Notes: a model not told the origin generated them from the letters alone. DNA of 64,000 bases from Bacteroidia bacterium (GCA_030430535.1 JAUIKY010000007.1:49241-113240), one strand, 5' to 3'. Shown: positions 24,471-33,475, counted from the stretch's first letter. Made by a program: numbers and translations.

Positions 24471-26651
24471 TTAGTTTTGTGCTGTGGTTTCTACATGGAT
24501 ATCGGTGCCCAATCGCTGTAAATAAGCGATAAGTGCCGTAATCTCTCTGTCTTTCATTTCAACAAATGGCTCTCCATTTTCAGCAGCGTATTTTTTGTCG
24601 GCTTCGTAGGCCTTCGCAAAATCGGGGTCGGTATAAAGGTTTTCTTCAATCTGTGCGCCTTGTGCCGTCATTTGCTCTTGGGCTTGGGCGATATCGTCTT
24701 CTGAATATGGAACACCCAAAGCTACCATTGCCTCCATTTTGGCTTCGGTTTGCGATTTATCCAATTTATTGGTAATCAGCCATTGGTAACGTGGCATGAT
24801 AGAACCCGAAGAGGTACTTTGCGGGTCGTACATGTGGTTGAAATGCCAGTTGTCTGAGTACTTGCCGCCAACACGGTGCAAATCGGGACCGGTACGTTTA
24901 CTGCCCCAAAGGAACGGGTGGTCATAAACAAATTCGCCTGCTTTTGAGTATTCGCCGTAGCGTTCTACCTCGCTCCTAAACGGACGTATCATTTGTGAGT
25001 GACAGCCCACACAACCTTCACGGATGTAAATATCGCGACCTTCCAATTCTAAAGGTGTATAAGGCTTTACGCTTGTAATGGTTGGGACATTCGATTTTAC
25101 CATTATGGTAGGTACAATTTGAATAACACCACCAATTAAAATAGCCACGGTAGCTAAAATGGTTAATTGAATAGGGCGACGCTCCAACCAAGTGTGCCAG
25201 CCTTCGTTAGCGGTTCTTCTTTTGCTAACGCGTTCTAAAGCGGGAGCTTCGGCCAGTTCGTTTTCAACAGCGCTACCTTGCTTGATGGTGACGATAACAT
25301 TATAAATCATAACTAACATGCCGATGATAAACAACGAACCTCCAATGGCACGCATCCAGTACATTGGTATGATTTCGGTAACGGTTTCTAAAAAGTTTCC
25401 GTAGGTAAGTGTACCGTCAGGATTGAATTGTTTCCACATACTGGCTTGGGTGAACCCGGCCACGTACATAGGCAAAGCGTACATAATGATACCCAATGTG
25501 CCAATCCAGAAATGCAGATTCGCCAATCCTAAAGAATAGAGTTTGGTTTTGAACAGTTTGGGCACTAAGTAATATATCATTCCGAAGGTTAAAAAGCCGT
25601 TCCAAGCCAGGGCACCAACATGCACGTGTGCAATAATCCAATCGGTAAAGTGGGCAATGGCATTTACGTTTTTAAGCGATAAAGTAGGACCTTCGAAGGT
25701 AGCCATACCGTAACCTGTAATAGCTACTACCATAAACTTTAAAACAGGGTCGGTGCGTACTTTATCCCAAGCACCGCGTAGGGTCAACAAACCGTTTATC
25801 ATACCGCCCCATGATGGCATTAGTAACATTACGGAAAACGCTACCCCTAAGTTTTGGGCCCATTCAGGCAAAGCGGTATATAATAAATGGTGCGGTCCGG
25901 CCCAGATATAAATAAAAATTAATGACCAAAAGTGAACAATGGACAGTCGGTACGAATACACCGGGCGATTTGCTGCTTTTGGAACGAAATAGTACATAAG
26001 CCCCAAAAACGGTGTGGTTAAAAAGAAAGCCACGGCGTTGTGTCCGTACCACCACTGAACCAAAGCGTCTTGCACACCGGCATAAACCGAGTAGCTTTTC
26101 AATCCGCTAACCGGAAGCTCCAAGCTATTGAAAATGTGCAGAACGGCCACAGTAACAAACGTGGCAAGGTAAAACCAAATGGCCACGTACAAATGGCGCT
26201 GTCTTCTTTTTAAAATCGTACCTATTAAGTTCCATCCAAAAACCACCCAAACTATGGCAATGGCAATATCTATCGGCCATTCCAGTTCGGCATATTCTTT
26301 TGACGAGGTGTAGCCCAAGGGTAAGGTTATGGCAGCAGCTACAATAATAAGCTGCCAGCCCCAAAAGTTTATTTTGCTTAGTACATCGCTAAACATTCGG
26401 GCTTTTAGTAATCGCTGGGTAGAGTAGTAAACCCCCGCAAAAATGGCGTTACCCACAAATGCAAAAATAACGGCATTGGTATGCAATGGGCGCAAACGCC
26501 CGAAACTGAGCCACGAGATGCCGTCGGTTAAATTGGGAAATAAAAACATGAAGGCCAGAAGTAAGCCCACCAACATACCTACCACGCCCCAAAGCATAGT
26601 GGCGTAAAGGAAATTTTTAACGATTTTGTTATCGTAATGAAACTGTTCCAT
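24471..26651 (-). CDS. ccoNO: Fused cbb3 oxidase catalytic subunits I and II (CcoNO)
   Basis: 726 residues. The CcoN part (about 1-480) has the heme/copper ligands HTNAVIFAF, WWYGHNAVAF, GPHHLLY and IIAHVHVGALAWNGF. The CcoO part (about 520-726) is anchored by a helix and carries a single c-heme, CVGCHSQMIRPF, plus the SIMPRYQWL Met ligand region. It reduces O2 to water at low oxygen and pumps protons in the inner membrane. The N-O fusion is the usual Bacteroidota form. The start overlaps the 3' end of ccoS by 23 bp. Confidence 0.96.
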   Translation of the reverse strand: MEQFHYDNKIVKNFLYATMLWGVVGMLVGLLLAFMFLFPNLTDGISWLSFGRLRPLHTNAVIFAFVGNAIFAGVYYSTQRLLKARMFSDVLSKINFWGWQLIIVAAAITLPLGYTSSKEYAELEWPIDIAIAIVWVVFGWNLIGTILKRRQRHLYVAIWFYLATFVTVAVLHIFNSLELPVSGLKSYSVYAGVQDALVQWWYGHNAVAFFLTTPFLGLMYYFVPKAANRPVYSYRLSIVHFWSLIFIYIWAGPHHLLYTALPEWAQNLGVAFSVMLLMPSWGGMINGLLTLRGAWDKVRTDPVLKFMVVAITGYGMATFEGPTLSLKNVNAIAHFTDWIIAHVHVGALAWNGFLTFGMIYYLVPKLFKTKLYSLGLANLHFWIGTLGIIMYALPMYVAGFTQASMWKQFNPDGTLTYGNFLETVTEIIPMYWMRAIGGSLFIIGMLVMIYNVIVTIKQGSAVENELAEAPALERVSKRRTANEGWHTWLERRPIQLTILATVAILIGGVIQIVPTIMVKSNVPTITSVKPYTPLELEGRDIYIREGCVGCHSQMIRPFRSEVERYGEYSKAGEFVYDHPFLWGSKRTGPDLHRVGGKYSDNWHFNHMYDPQSTSSGSIMPRYQWLITNKLDKSQTEAKMEAMVALGVPYSEDDIAQAQEQMTAQGAQIEENLYTDPDFAKAYEADKKYAAENGEPFVEMKDREITALIAYLQRLGTDIHVETTAQN

Positions 26652-26853
26652 TTGTGTGATTTTGGTTATTGTTCTTTTTGGTTTGTATTGTTTTTTTAGA
26701 ATCGGTTTTTACCAGTTCGTCCTCAAAAAGCATGCGTACCGATGGCGTGTAACCGTCATCGAATTGTCCTTTTTTTACGGCCATAATAAAGGCAATAAAG
26801 AAACCGATGGCCACAGCAATGCTTATAGCTAATAGAATATATATAACACTCAT
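26629..26853 (-). CDS. ccoS: cbb3 oxidase maturation protein CcoS
   Basis: 74 residues. One N-terminal transmembrane helix (VIYILLAISIAVAIGFFIAFI) is followed by the CcoS-typical KKGQFDDGYTPSVRMLFED. A Q/N/K-rich tail is encoded where the gene runs 23 bp into ccoNO. It is needed for metal cofactor insertion into cbb3 oxidase. It is the first gene of the ccoS-NO-Q-P-G unit, and its promoter carries the Fnr-type site. Confidence 0.93.
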   Translation of the reverse strand: MSVIYILLAISIAVAIGFFIAFIMAVKKGQFDDGYTPSVRMLFEDELVKTDSKKTIQTKKNNNQNHTNGTVSLR

Positions 26854-26873
26854 ACCTAATTGAAGTTATGGGT

Positions 26874-26917
26874 CAAAAGTACTTCCATCGCTTACCTTAA
26901 AAAATGACATTTGTCAT
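26874..26917 (-). promoter_or_regulatory. ccoS-ccoNO promoter: Fnr/Crp-type site plus -7 element
   Basis: The palindrome ATGACATTTGTCAT (26904-26917) and, on the minus strand, TACTTTTG (26874-26881), a perfect TAnnTTTG, have centres 33 bp apart. The predicted start of transcription near 26870 leaves a leader of about 17 bases before the ccoS ATG. This is the layout expected for class II activation by an Fnr-family protein. Confidence 0.7.
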
Positions 26918-26926
26918 GTTTCATTT

Positions 26927-29302
26927 TTATATCAGTTTTCTACCAATAACGTTAGTAGCAATGGTGGTAAAAAACACAATACTGATGGAACTTAAGGGCA
27001 TCAAAATGGCTGCAACTACCGGAGCCAATTGTCCGGTTATGGCAAAATAAAGTCCGATACAGTTGTAAATAAAAGAGAGCAAAAAGCTCCATTTGATGAT
27101 TTTTATGGCCGATTTCGAAACTTTTATATAGTTGTATAATTGGTTGAATTTTGAAGCATCCAAAATGGCGTCGCAAGCCGGTGAAAACACATTGACGTTT
27201 TCCGAAATGGCAATGCCTACATCGCTTTGTGCCAAGGCTCCGGCATCGTTCAGTCCATCGCCAACCATAAGCACTTTGGCACCTTCGGTTTGGTGGTGTT
27301 TAATGTATTCCAGTTTGTCCTCTGGTTTTTGATTAAAAATCAGTTTGGTTTTCGTGGGTAGCAGTTTGGTTAAGTTCTCCTTTTCCCCAGAATTATCGCC
27401 CGAAAGGATTACTAAATCGTATTCATTTTTCAGCTTATTGAACAATTTTGAAAGCCCTTTGCGGTAAGAGTTATAAAAGGTGAATTTACCTTTGTAAGTA
27501 TCGTTTGTTCTGATGTGTACGCTGGTATTGAGCGTGGCCGTTTCAGTATTGTGTCCAACAAAAGAAGCCGAGCCTATTTTAATATTTTGATTTTTGTATT
27601 TGGCTTCGATACCCTTGCCCAAATATTCGGTGTAATCATCTAAAGTTAAAATGTCGTTCTGGTTCAAAATTTGGTACAGCGAACGGCTCAGTGGGTGGTT
27701 GGAGCCCCGCAGGGTGCTTTTCAGTAAAGTTTCTTCTTCGTGGCTTAAATGTAAACCTTCGTAATCGATTCGGGTTTCCTTGTTGGCGGTAATGGTACCC
27801 GTTTTATCAAAAATGATGGTGTTTATTTTTGAAAGTTGCTCGATTACCGAAGCGTTTTTCAAATAGAATTTCTTTTTGCCCAAAATGCGCAAAATATTCC
27901 CTAAGGTAAATGGTGCCGCCAGTGCAATGGCACAGGGGCAAGCAATAATCAATACCGAAGTGAATACGTTTAAAGCTTTGCTGGAATCGGCCACCAACCA
28001 AAACACCGTGGCCAAAGCGGCGATGGATAAAATAGCCAGCGTAAAGTGTTTGCTAATGTTGTTGGTAATGTTGGTAAACGCCAGTTCTTTGTCCTTTTTA
28101 AATACATCGTTGCTCCACAATTGTGTGAGGTAACTTTGTTCGACCGATTTTAATACATCAACCTCTATGCTGCCATCTACTTGTTTTCCCCCAGCAAAAA
28201 GTTTGTCGCCCGATTGTTTCGATACGGTTTTCGATTCGCCTGTAACAAAACTATAGTCAATCCGAGCGTTTCCTTTTATCAAAATACAATCGACTGGGAT
28301 GAGTTCTTCGTTTCTAATCAGTAAGCGGTCGCCCTTTTTAATATCATAAACCTGAATAGATTCCTCTGTTCCGTTATCTAAAATTTTGGTGATTCCAATA
28401 GGGAAATATGATTTGTAATCGCGCTCGAACGACAAAAAAGAGTAGGTTTTCTGCTGAAAGAATTTGCCGAGCAAAAGGAAAAATACCAAGCCTGTTAAAC
28501 TATCGAAAAAGCCCGAACCCCAATCGAACATAATTTCCGCCGTGCTTCTTAAAAACAGTACCACAATACCCAAAGCAATGGGAACATCAATATTTAAAAT
28601 GTTCGACTTTAATCCTTTGTAGGCCGAAATAAAATAGTCTTGTGCGGAGTAAAACACCACCGGCACCGAAAAGGCAAACATAAGCCACCTAAACAGCGGT
28701 TTAAACTGTTCCAGCCAAAATTCGTCCACTTCAAAATATTCCGGAAACGATAAAAACATCACGTTTCCGAAGGCAAAACCCGCAATGCCCAATTTGTAAA
28801 TTAGCGAACGGTTTATCTGTTTTTTTCCAACACTGTAATCGTCCAAACTAATAAACGGTTCGTAACCAATTCGGCTTAACAGCAATACCAAATCTTTTAA
28901 CGATAAGGTTTCATATTGAAAAGTAACCCGAACGGTTTTCTTACCGAAATTGACGGTTGAAGCACTAATTGCCGGATTTAATTTGTTGAGGTTTTCCAGC
29001 ACCCAAATACAGGAACTGCAATGAATGTGCGGAATGTAAAGCGTAACAATTTGCGTGTCGTCACTGTTAAATTCTAATAATTGCTCAATGATTTTTTCGT
29101 TATCCAAAAAGTTGTATTTGCCTTCAACCTCTTTTGGCGTCGCTCCGGGGGCTTGTTGCAAATCGTAATAACAGGTGAGGTCGTTTTCTGAAAAAATCTG
29201 GTAAACCGTCTTACAGCCGTTGCAACAAAACGATTTGTCGTCAAAAACAATGTTGGAAGCAGTAGCGTCCAACCCACAGTGGAAACATGTGTGGTGTTCC
29301 AT
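26927..29302 (-). CDS. ccoI: Copper-translocating P-type ATPase for cbb3 assembly (CcoI/FixI)
   Basis: 791 residues. The N-terminal cysteine-rich metal-binding region (CFHCGLDA, CCNGCKTVY) is followed by an HMA-type segment (IHCSSCIWVLENL, about 90-105). Eight helices are expected; the transport motif CPCAIALAAP is in the sixth. The phosphorylation motif is DKTGTITANKET and the hinge is MVGDGLNDAGALAQSD. It exports copper across the inner membrane for the CuB site of cbb3 oxidase. It is monocistronic with its own Fnr-type promoter, placed just upstream of the ccoS unit. Confidence 0.95.
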   Translation of the reverse strand: MEHHTCFHCGLDATASNIVFDDKSFCCNGCKTVYQIFSENDLTCYYDLQQAPGATPKEVEGKYNFLDNEKIIEQLLEFNSDDTQIVTLYIPHIHCSSCIWVLENLNKLNPAISASTVNFGKKTVRVTFQYETLSLKDLVLLLSRIGYEPFISLDDYSVGKKQINRSLIYKLGIAGFAFGNVMFLSFPEYFEVDEFWLEQFKPLFRWLMFAFSVPVVFYSAQDYFISAYKGLKSNILNIDVPIALGIVVLFLRSTAEIMFDWGSGFFDSLTGLVFFLLLGKFFQQKTYSFLSFERDYKSYFPIGITKILDNGTEESIQVYDIKKGDRLLIRNEELIPVDCILIKGNARIDYSFVTGESKTVSKQSGDKLFAGGKQVDGSIEVDVLKSVEQSYLTQLWSNDVFKKDKELAFTNITNNISKHFTLAILSIAALATVFWLVADSSKALNVFTSVLIIACPCAIALAAPFTLGNILRILGKKKFYLKNASVIEQLSKINTIIFDKTGTITANKETRIDYEGLHLSHEEETLLKSTLRGSNHPLSRSLYQILNQNDILTLDDYTEYLGKGIEAKYKNQNIKIGSASFVGHNTETATLNTSVHIRTNDTYKGKFTFYNSYRKGLSKLFNKLKNEYDLVILSGDNSGEKENLTKLLPTKTKLIFNQKPEDKLEYIKHHQTEGAKVLMVGDGLNDAGALAQSDVGIAISENVNVFSPACDAILDASKFNQLYNYIKVSKSAIKIIKWSFLLSFIYNCIGLYFAITGQLAPVVAAILMPLSSISIVFFTTIATNVIGRKLI

Positions 29303-29327
29303 AATATTTGCTCATTTATACCTTGGG

Positions 29328-29371
29328 CAAAAGTCTAAAATTGGGAGGCTTTTATATATGATAATTGTCAT
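29328..29371 (-). promoter_or_regulatory. ccoI promoter: Fnr/Crp-type site plus -7 element
   Basis: ATGATAATTGTCAT (29358-29371) and, on the minus strand, GACTTTTG (29328-29335; one base off TAnnTTTG) have centres 33 bp apart. The predicted transcript starts about 22 bases before the ccoI ATG. The site is nearly symmetric, but no -7 element stands at the matching distance toward the kinase gene on the plus strand. Confidence 0.65.
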
Positions 29372-29512
29372 GTTTTATTTACTTTTACGCAACTTCAATT
29401 TTAAAATACATGGAATATTTTTACACGATTGGTTTCAAAATGGTTATGATAAAACGCTTCAATTTAGTTGGTTCAAAAAAGGGGTAACCTGTTTTAAAAT
29501 CATTTTTATTCA

Positions 29513-30757
29513 ATGTTTGGAAACGAAAAAGATGTGTTTAATGTGCTTTTTGAAGCCGTTTCAGAAGGTGTTATTGTGGTTGATAACCATCAAAAAATTG
29601 TAGCTGTTAATGCATCGGCAGGCCGTATGTTTGGTTATGAAAAACAGGAACTTTTGCACAAACCGCTTAGTATTTTAATTCCCCAAAGATATCAGACCAA
29701 CCATGCTAGCCATGTTGAAGGTTTTATGAAACAAAAGGAAAGCCGGCGGATGGGCCACGGTCGCGATTTGTACGGCGCAAAAAAAGACGGCAGCAGTTTT
29801 CCGGTTGAGGCGGGTTTAAATCCTATGGAGATTGATGGCGAATCGTACGTTATGGCTTTGGTTATCGATATTTCTGTGCGCAAGCAACAGGAATTGGAAT
29901 TACAGGAACTGAATACGGAATTGGAAAAGAAAGTTGAAGAACGTACCAAAGAGTTGAGCAATACGGTAAAAACCCTAAAAACGGTTAACCTTCAGCGCGA
30001 TGCGGAAATAAAAAAGCGTATCGAGGCACAAAATAAAACCAAGGAAGCTTTAAAAAAGGAAAAGGAATTGAATGAACTTAAAACCAAATTCCTGTCTTTG
30101 GTGTCTCACGAATTCAAAACCCCGTTGAGTGGTATTTTAACGTCGGCCATGTTGCTGGGAAAATATAAATTGGCCGAGCAACAGGAACGGCGCGACAAGC
30201 ACATCAAGACCATTTCAGACAAAGTAAGGTATTTAAATAGTATTTTAAACGATTTTCTTTCTATTGAAAAACTGGAAACCGGAAAGGTGAACTACAAATT
30301 TAGCACCTTTAAAATCAGTAAAGTCGTTAACGAGGTGGTGTACAATGCTAACATGCTTTTAAAAGAAGGGCAGACCATCAACTATCCCGAAAATATTGAA
30401 GATTATTCACTGTATCAGGATGAAAAAATAATAGAGTTGGCCTTATCCAATTTACTGCACAATGCCATTAAATATTCACCCGAAAATACTTTGGTCGATA
30501 TCGATATCAAACAGGGTGAAAGCCATACTGTTTTTAAAATAAAAGATAACGGTATTGGTATTCCGGAGAAAGACCAAAAACAAATTTTTAATCGTTATTT
30601 TAGAGCCGAAAACGCACTGTTAACACAAGGTACGGGCATTGGGCTTAATATTGTGAAAACCCATTTGGAGAACCTTGGAGGTAGCATAAGTTTTAAAAGT
30701 GAAGAAAATATAGGAACCGAGTTTACGATTACAATACCCAATAAAGCAAAACCCTAA
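29513..30757 (+). CDS. Soluble PAS-domain sensor histidine kinase, FixL-like heme-PAS candidate
   Basis: 414 residues without transmembrane helices. A PAS domain (about 8-125) is followed by a coiled coil (about 125-190). The dimerisation domain has His199 in LVSHEFKTPLSG. The HATPase_c domain has the N-box NLLHNAIKYS, G1 KDNGIGIPEKD and G2 GTGIGLNIVK. Within PAS, His64 (PQRYQTNHASHV) and Arg84 (MGHGRDLYG) align with the proximal heme His200 and the O2-contacting Arg220 of Bradyrhizobium FixL, with the same 20-residue spacing, and the following KKDGSSFPVE also matches. I infer an O2-sensing heme kinase. The response-regulator gene follows after 9 bp. Confidence 0.88.
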   Translation: MFGNEKDVFNVLFEAVSEGVIVVDNHQKIVAVNASAGRMFGYEKQELLHKPLSILIPQRYQTNHASHVEGFMKQKESRRMGHGRDLYGAKKDGSSFPVEAGLNPMEIDGESYVMALVIDISVRKQQELELQELNTELEKKVEERTKELSNTVKTLKTVNLQRDAEIKKRIEAQNKTKEALKKEKELNELKTKFLSLVSHEFKTPLSGILTSAMLLGKYKLAEQQERRDKHIKTISDKVRYLNSILNDFLSIEKLETGKVNYKFSTFKISKVVNEVVYNANMLLKEGQTINYPENIEDYSLYQDEKIIELALSNLLHNAIKYSPENTLVDIDIKQGESHTVFKIKDNGIGIPEKDQKQIFNRYFRAENALLTQGTGIGLNIVKTHLENLGGSISFKSEENIGTEFTITIPNKAKP

Positions 30758-30766
30758 AACCAACCA

Positions 30767-31819
30767 ATGAAAAAAGTATTATTGATAGAAGACGATATTA
30801 TTTTAAGGGAAAATACAGCGGAATTGTTAGAGCTGTCCGAATACCTGGTAACTACCGCTCCCAATGGAAAGCTTGGGGTAGAGGCGGCCAAAACCCATTT
30901 GCCCGATATTGTGGTTTGCGATATTATGATGCCCGAGTTGGATGGCTATGGCGTATTGGAAGCATTATCTAAAAATGATAGCACCAAGCATATTCCGTTT
31001 ATATTTCTTTCAGCAAAAACCGAGCGCAAAGATGTGCGCAAAGGCATGGATTTGGGGGCTGACGATTACATTACCAAACCTTTTGAGGAAGAAGAACTCA
31101 CTAGCGCCATTGAAAGCCGTTTGGCAAAAGCAGCCATTTTAAAAGAAAAAAGTGAAGAGCAGCAAGAAACTCAAGCTGACCAAGATGGAGAGTTGAGAAC
31201 ACTGAATGATTTAAAGAATTTTTTTGACGATAACGGCACTGAAATCGATTTTGAAAAAGGGCAGTTTGTTTATGAAGAAGGCGACCATTCCAATAATATG
31301 TATTTAATTTCCAGAGGACTTATAAAATGTCATAAACTGGATGAAAATGGAAAAGACCTTACCACGGCGCTTTATAAAGAGGACGATTTATTCGGTTATA
31401 CCACATTTACCCAAAATAACATATATCAAGAAACAGCCACGGCCATTGAACCCTCAAAACTTATAGCGCTCCCAAAAAGTGAACTTATAAAAGTGTTGGA
31501 TAGCAACCACAAAGTAACTTTTGAGCTTATCCAGTTGTTGACAGACGATCTCGCACACGTTAAAGATCAGTTGCTACAAATGGCTTACAGTTCTGTAAAA
31601 AAGCGAACGGCTTCAACCATTTTAGAGTTTGCCGAAAAACTGAACACAAAACCCAACCAAGCGATTAGGATTTCCAGGAACGACTTGGCCAGTGTGGCCG
31701 GAGTGGCTATTGAAAGTTTAATACGAACACTTTCTGGTTTTAAGGATCTAGGACTTATTGAAATTGAAGGCAGAAACATTAAAATTTTGGATATTGAAGG
31801 GCTTAAACAAATAAGTTAA
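30767..31819 (+). CDS. Response regulator with receiver fused to Crp/Fnr-type DNA-binding protein
   Basis: 350 residues. The receiver domain (about 1-122) has the acidic pair Asp9/Asp10, the phospho-acceptor Asp52 in VVCDIMMPELDG, and Lys in YITKPFEEEE. A linker of about 25 residues leads to a cyclic-nucleotide-binding-like fold (about 155-270; EEGDHSNNMYLISRGLIKC) and a Crp-type HTH (about 275-350; SRNDLASVAGVAIESLIRTLS). The recognition helix has Glu and Arg in E-S-L-I-R, suited to TGA/TCA half-sites. With the kinase it forms a two-component system in which the output domain is the FixK-like regulator itself. A REC-Crp fusion is uncommon. Neighbouring Fnr-type sites are the likely targets. 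Confidence 0.93.
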   Translation: MKKVLLIEDDIILRENTAELLELSEYLVTTAPNGKLGVEAAKTHLPDIVVCDIMMPELDGYGVLEALSKNDSTKHIPFIFLSAKTERKDVRKGMDLGADDYITKPFEEEELTSAIESRLAKAAILKEKSEEQQETQADQDGELRTLNDLKNFFDDNGTEIDFEKGQFVYEEGDHSNNMYLISRGLIKCHKLDENGKDLTTALYKEDDLFGYTTFTQNNIYQETATAIEPSKLIALPKSELIKVLDSNHKVTFELIQLLTDDLAHVKDQLLQMAYSSVKKRTASTILEFAEKLNTKPNQAIRISRNDLASVAGVAIESLIRTLSGFKDLGLIEIEGRNIKILDIEGLKQIS

Positions 31820-31838
31820 TCGGCGCTAAGCCTGAATT

Positions 31839-31882
31839 ATGATTTTGGTCATATTTCATTCTGCCACATGCCTTTATTTTTG
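31839..31882 (+). promoter_or_regulatory. usp promoter: Fnr/Crp-type site plus -7 element
   Basis: ATGATTTTGGTCAT (31839-31852) and TATTTTTG (31875-31882, a perfect TAnnTTTG) have centres 33 bp apart. The predicted transcript begins about 17 bases before the usp ATG at 31903. The element follows directly after the receiver-Crp gene, so this regulator's first neighbour is a likely target. Confidence 0.7.
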
Positions 31883-31902
31883 CATTATAGAAGATAAAGG
31901 GC

Positions 31903-32742
31903 ATGAAGAATATTTTAATACCAACAGATTTTTCAGAAAATTCATGGAACGCCATCGAGTATGCCATCCAGTTTTTCAAGAAGTCGGCATGTAATTTTTA
32001 TTTGTTGCACGTTAACGCCGATGGTGCATTAAAAACCGATGATAGTTACTATGTACAGTACGAGAATGTTGGAGTTTCAACACTAAACAAACCTTCAAAA
32101 GAACTGTTAAAGGAAATGGTCGGGCGCATTTCTGAATGTTTTGCTAAAAATACAAACCATCGCTTTTTTACGCTCTCAGACAGTAATAATCTTATAGGCT
32201 CCATTCGCGAACATGTAGTAAAAAACAACATCGATTTAATCGTTATGGGCACCAAAGGGGCCTCAGGTATTAAAGGCTTAGCCATTGGTGGAAATACAGG
32301 GAACGTAATTACAAAGGTAAAGTGCACTACACTGGTTGTGCCCGAAAATGCCAAATATGTTTCGCCTAAAAATGTAGTGTTGCCTACCGATTTTTCAATT
32401 GAGTATAACCCAGATACCCTGCAGCCGTTGTTTGAGGTTTTAAAACAGCACCAAGGCAAAATAAATGTGTTGAATGTTAGTAAGCATACCCCAATCCTGA
32501 ACGAAGACCAAAAGCAAAATAAAGAGTTTTTAAGAGATTATTTTATGGGGCAGAAGCACGATTTCTACTTTTTGGCCCATAAACACATTGATTGTGCCGT
32601 ACAACAATTTGTAGATTTTAAGGATATAAGTTTAATATCTGTGTTGGCTAAAAATCTCAATTATCTACAACGGATTTTGTTCCAACCATCCATCGACAAA
32701 GTGAATTATTACAAAAACGTGCCTTTTTTGGTTTTGCACTAA
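31903..32742 (+). CDS. Universal stress protein with tandem Usp domains
   Basis: 279 residues. The first Usp domain (about 1-145) begins NILIPTDFSENSWNAIEYA and has the ATP-binding pattern VMGTKGASGIKGLAIGGNTGN. The second domain (about 150-279) starts VVLPTDFSIEYN and lacks a clear glycine motif. It is a paralogue of the Usp behind hemN. It has its own Fnr-type promoter between two Crp-family regulator genes, which points to a role under oxygen limitation. The stop codon lies inside a small hairpin. Confidence 0.9.
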   Translation: MKNILIPTDFSENSWNAIEYAIQFFKKSACNFYLLHVNADGALKTDDSYYVQYENVGVSTLNKPSKELLKEMVGRISECFAKNTNHRFFTLSDSNNLIGSIREHVVKNNIDLIVMGTKGASGIKGLAIGGNTGNVITKVKCTTLVVPENAKYVSPKNVVLPTDFSIEYNPDTLQPLFEVLKQHQGKINVLNVSKHTPILNEDQKQNKEFLRDYFMGQKHDFYFLAHKHIDCAVQQFVDFKDISLISVLAKNLNYLQRILFQPSIDKVNYYKNVPFLVLH

Positions 32743-32750
32743 TCAGTGCA
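32735..32750 (+). terminator. Small hairpin overlapping the usp stop codon
   Basis: TGCACT-AATC-AGTGCA followed by TTTTAG forms a 6-bp stem with a 4-base loop that includes the TAA stop. It could be a weak terminator before the fnr-like gene. Confidence 0.4.
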
Positions 32751-32797
32751 TTTTAGCCTATCTATTTCAATCAAATAATATTAAAGAAAAAACAGGT

Positions 32798-33475
32798 ATG
32801 GGAAAATGTGAGCAATGCATAATCAAACAATTTAATGCTCTAAAATCTTTATCAAAAGAAGAGTTAATACGTGTTTCTAGCTGTAAAACCAGCAAAATCA
32901 TAAAAAAAGGCGAAGTTATTTTTGATGAAGGCGAAGCGGTTAACGGCGTTTTTTGTGTAAGGGACGGTATCTGTAAACTGTCGAAATTAAGTGAAAACGG
33001 AAAAGACCAAATTGTAAAAATGGTGGTAAAGGGCGATTTGCTGGGGCAGCGTTCATTGGTTTCGGTTGAAAATTCAAATCTTCAAGCTACAGCATTGACC
33101 GATATGAAGGTATGTTTTATTCCTAAAAGCGAAATAATAAACAGCTTGCAGAACAATCCGAAATTCTCGTTCGATGTGCTTCAGGAAATGGCGAGAGATT
33201 TAAAAGTTGCCGACGATTTTATTGTAAACATGGCACAAAAATCCGTTCGGCAACGTCTCGCGGAAACCCTTATATACATTCACGATAGCTTTGGCGTAAA
33301 CCCAGATAGAAGCCTTAGTGTGATGCTCTCTCGCGAAGATTATGCCAATATTGTGGGCACGGCCACAGAGTCTGCCATCCGTGTATTGTCACAGCTTAAA
33401 AAGGAAGGTCTTGTTTCCGCAAATGGTAAGCAAATAAAAATAGAAGACCTTGAAGGCTTAAAAAGGGTGAGGTAA
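32798..33475 (+). CDS. Fnr/Crp-family transcriptional regulator with N-terminal cysteines
   Basis: 225 residues. N-terminal Cys4, Cys7 and Cys29 (CEQC and VSSC), plus Cys53, Cys59 and one near 110, could ligate an iron-sulfur cluster as in Fnr, although the spacing differs from E. coli. A cNMP-binding-like barrel (about 25-125) and dimer helix are followed by a Crp-type HTH (about 155-225; SREDYANIVGTATESAIRVLS). The recognition helix E-S-A-I-R matches that of the receiver-Crp regulator 1 kb upstream. Both may therefore read the same ATGA-N6-TCAT sites. Oxygen sensing is an inference. Confidence 0.9.
   Translation: MGKCEQCIIKQFNALKSLSKEELIRVSSCKTSKIIKKGEVIFDEGEAVNGVFCVRDGICKLSKLSENGKDQIVKMVVKGDLLGQRSLVSVENSNLQATALTDMKVCFIPKSEIINSLQNNPKFSFDVLQEMARDLKVADDFIVNMAQKSVRQRLAETLIYIHDSFGVNPDRSLSVMLSREDYANIVGTATESAIRVLSQLKKEGLVSANGKQIKIEDLEGLKRVR

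Noticed and set aside
29394..29401. Use of the 29358-29371 palindrome as a kinase promoter
   Set aside because: On the plus strand the octamer at the 33-bp spacing is TTCAATTT, which does not resemble TAnnTTTG; the site was assigned to ccoI only.
29220..29603. A plus-strand frame spanning the ccoI start and the kinase start
   Set aside because: It crosses the ccoI promoter and runs into the kinase gene in another frame; no recognisable protein character.
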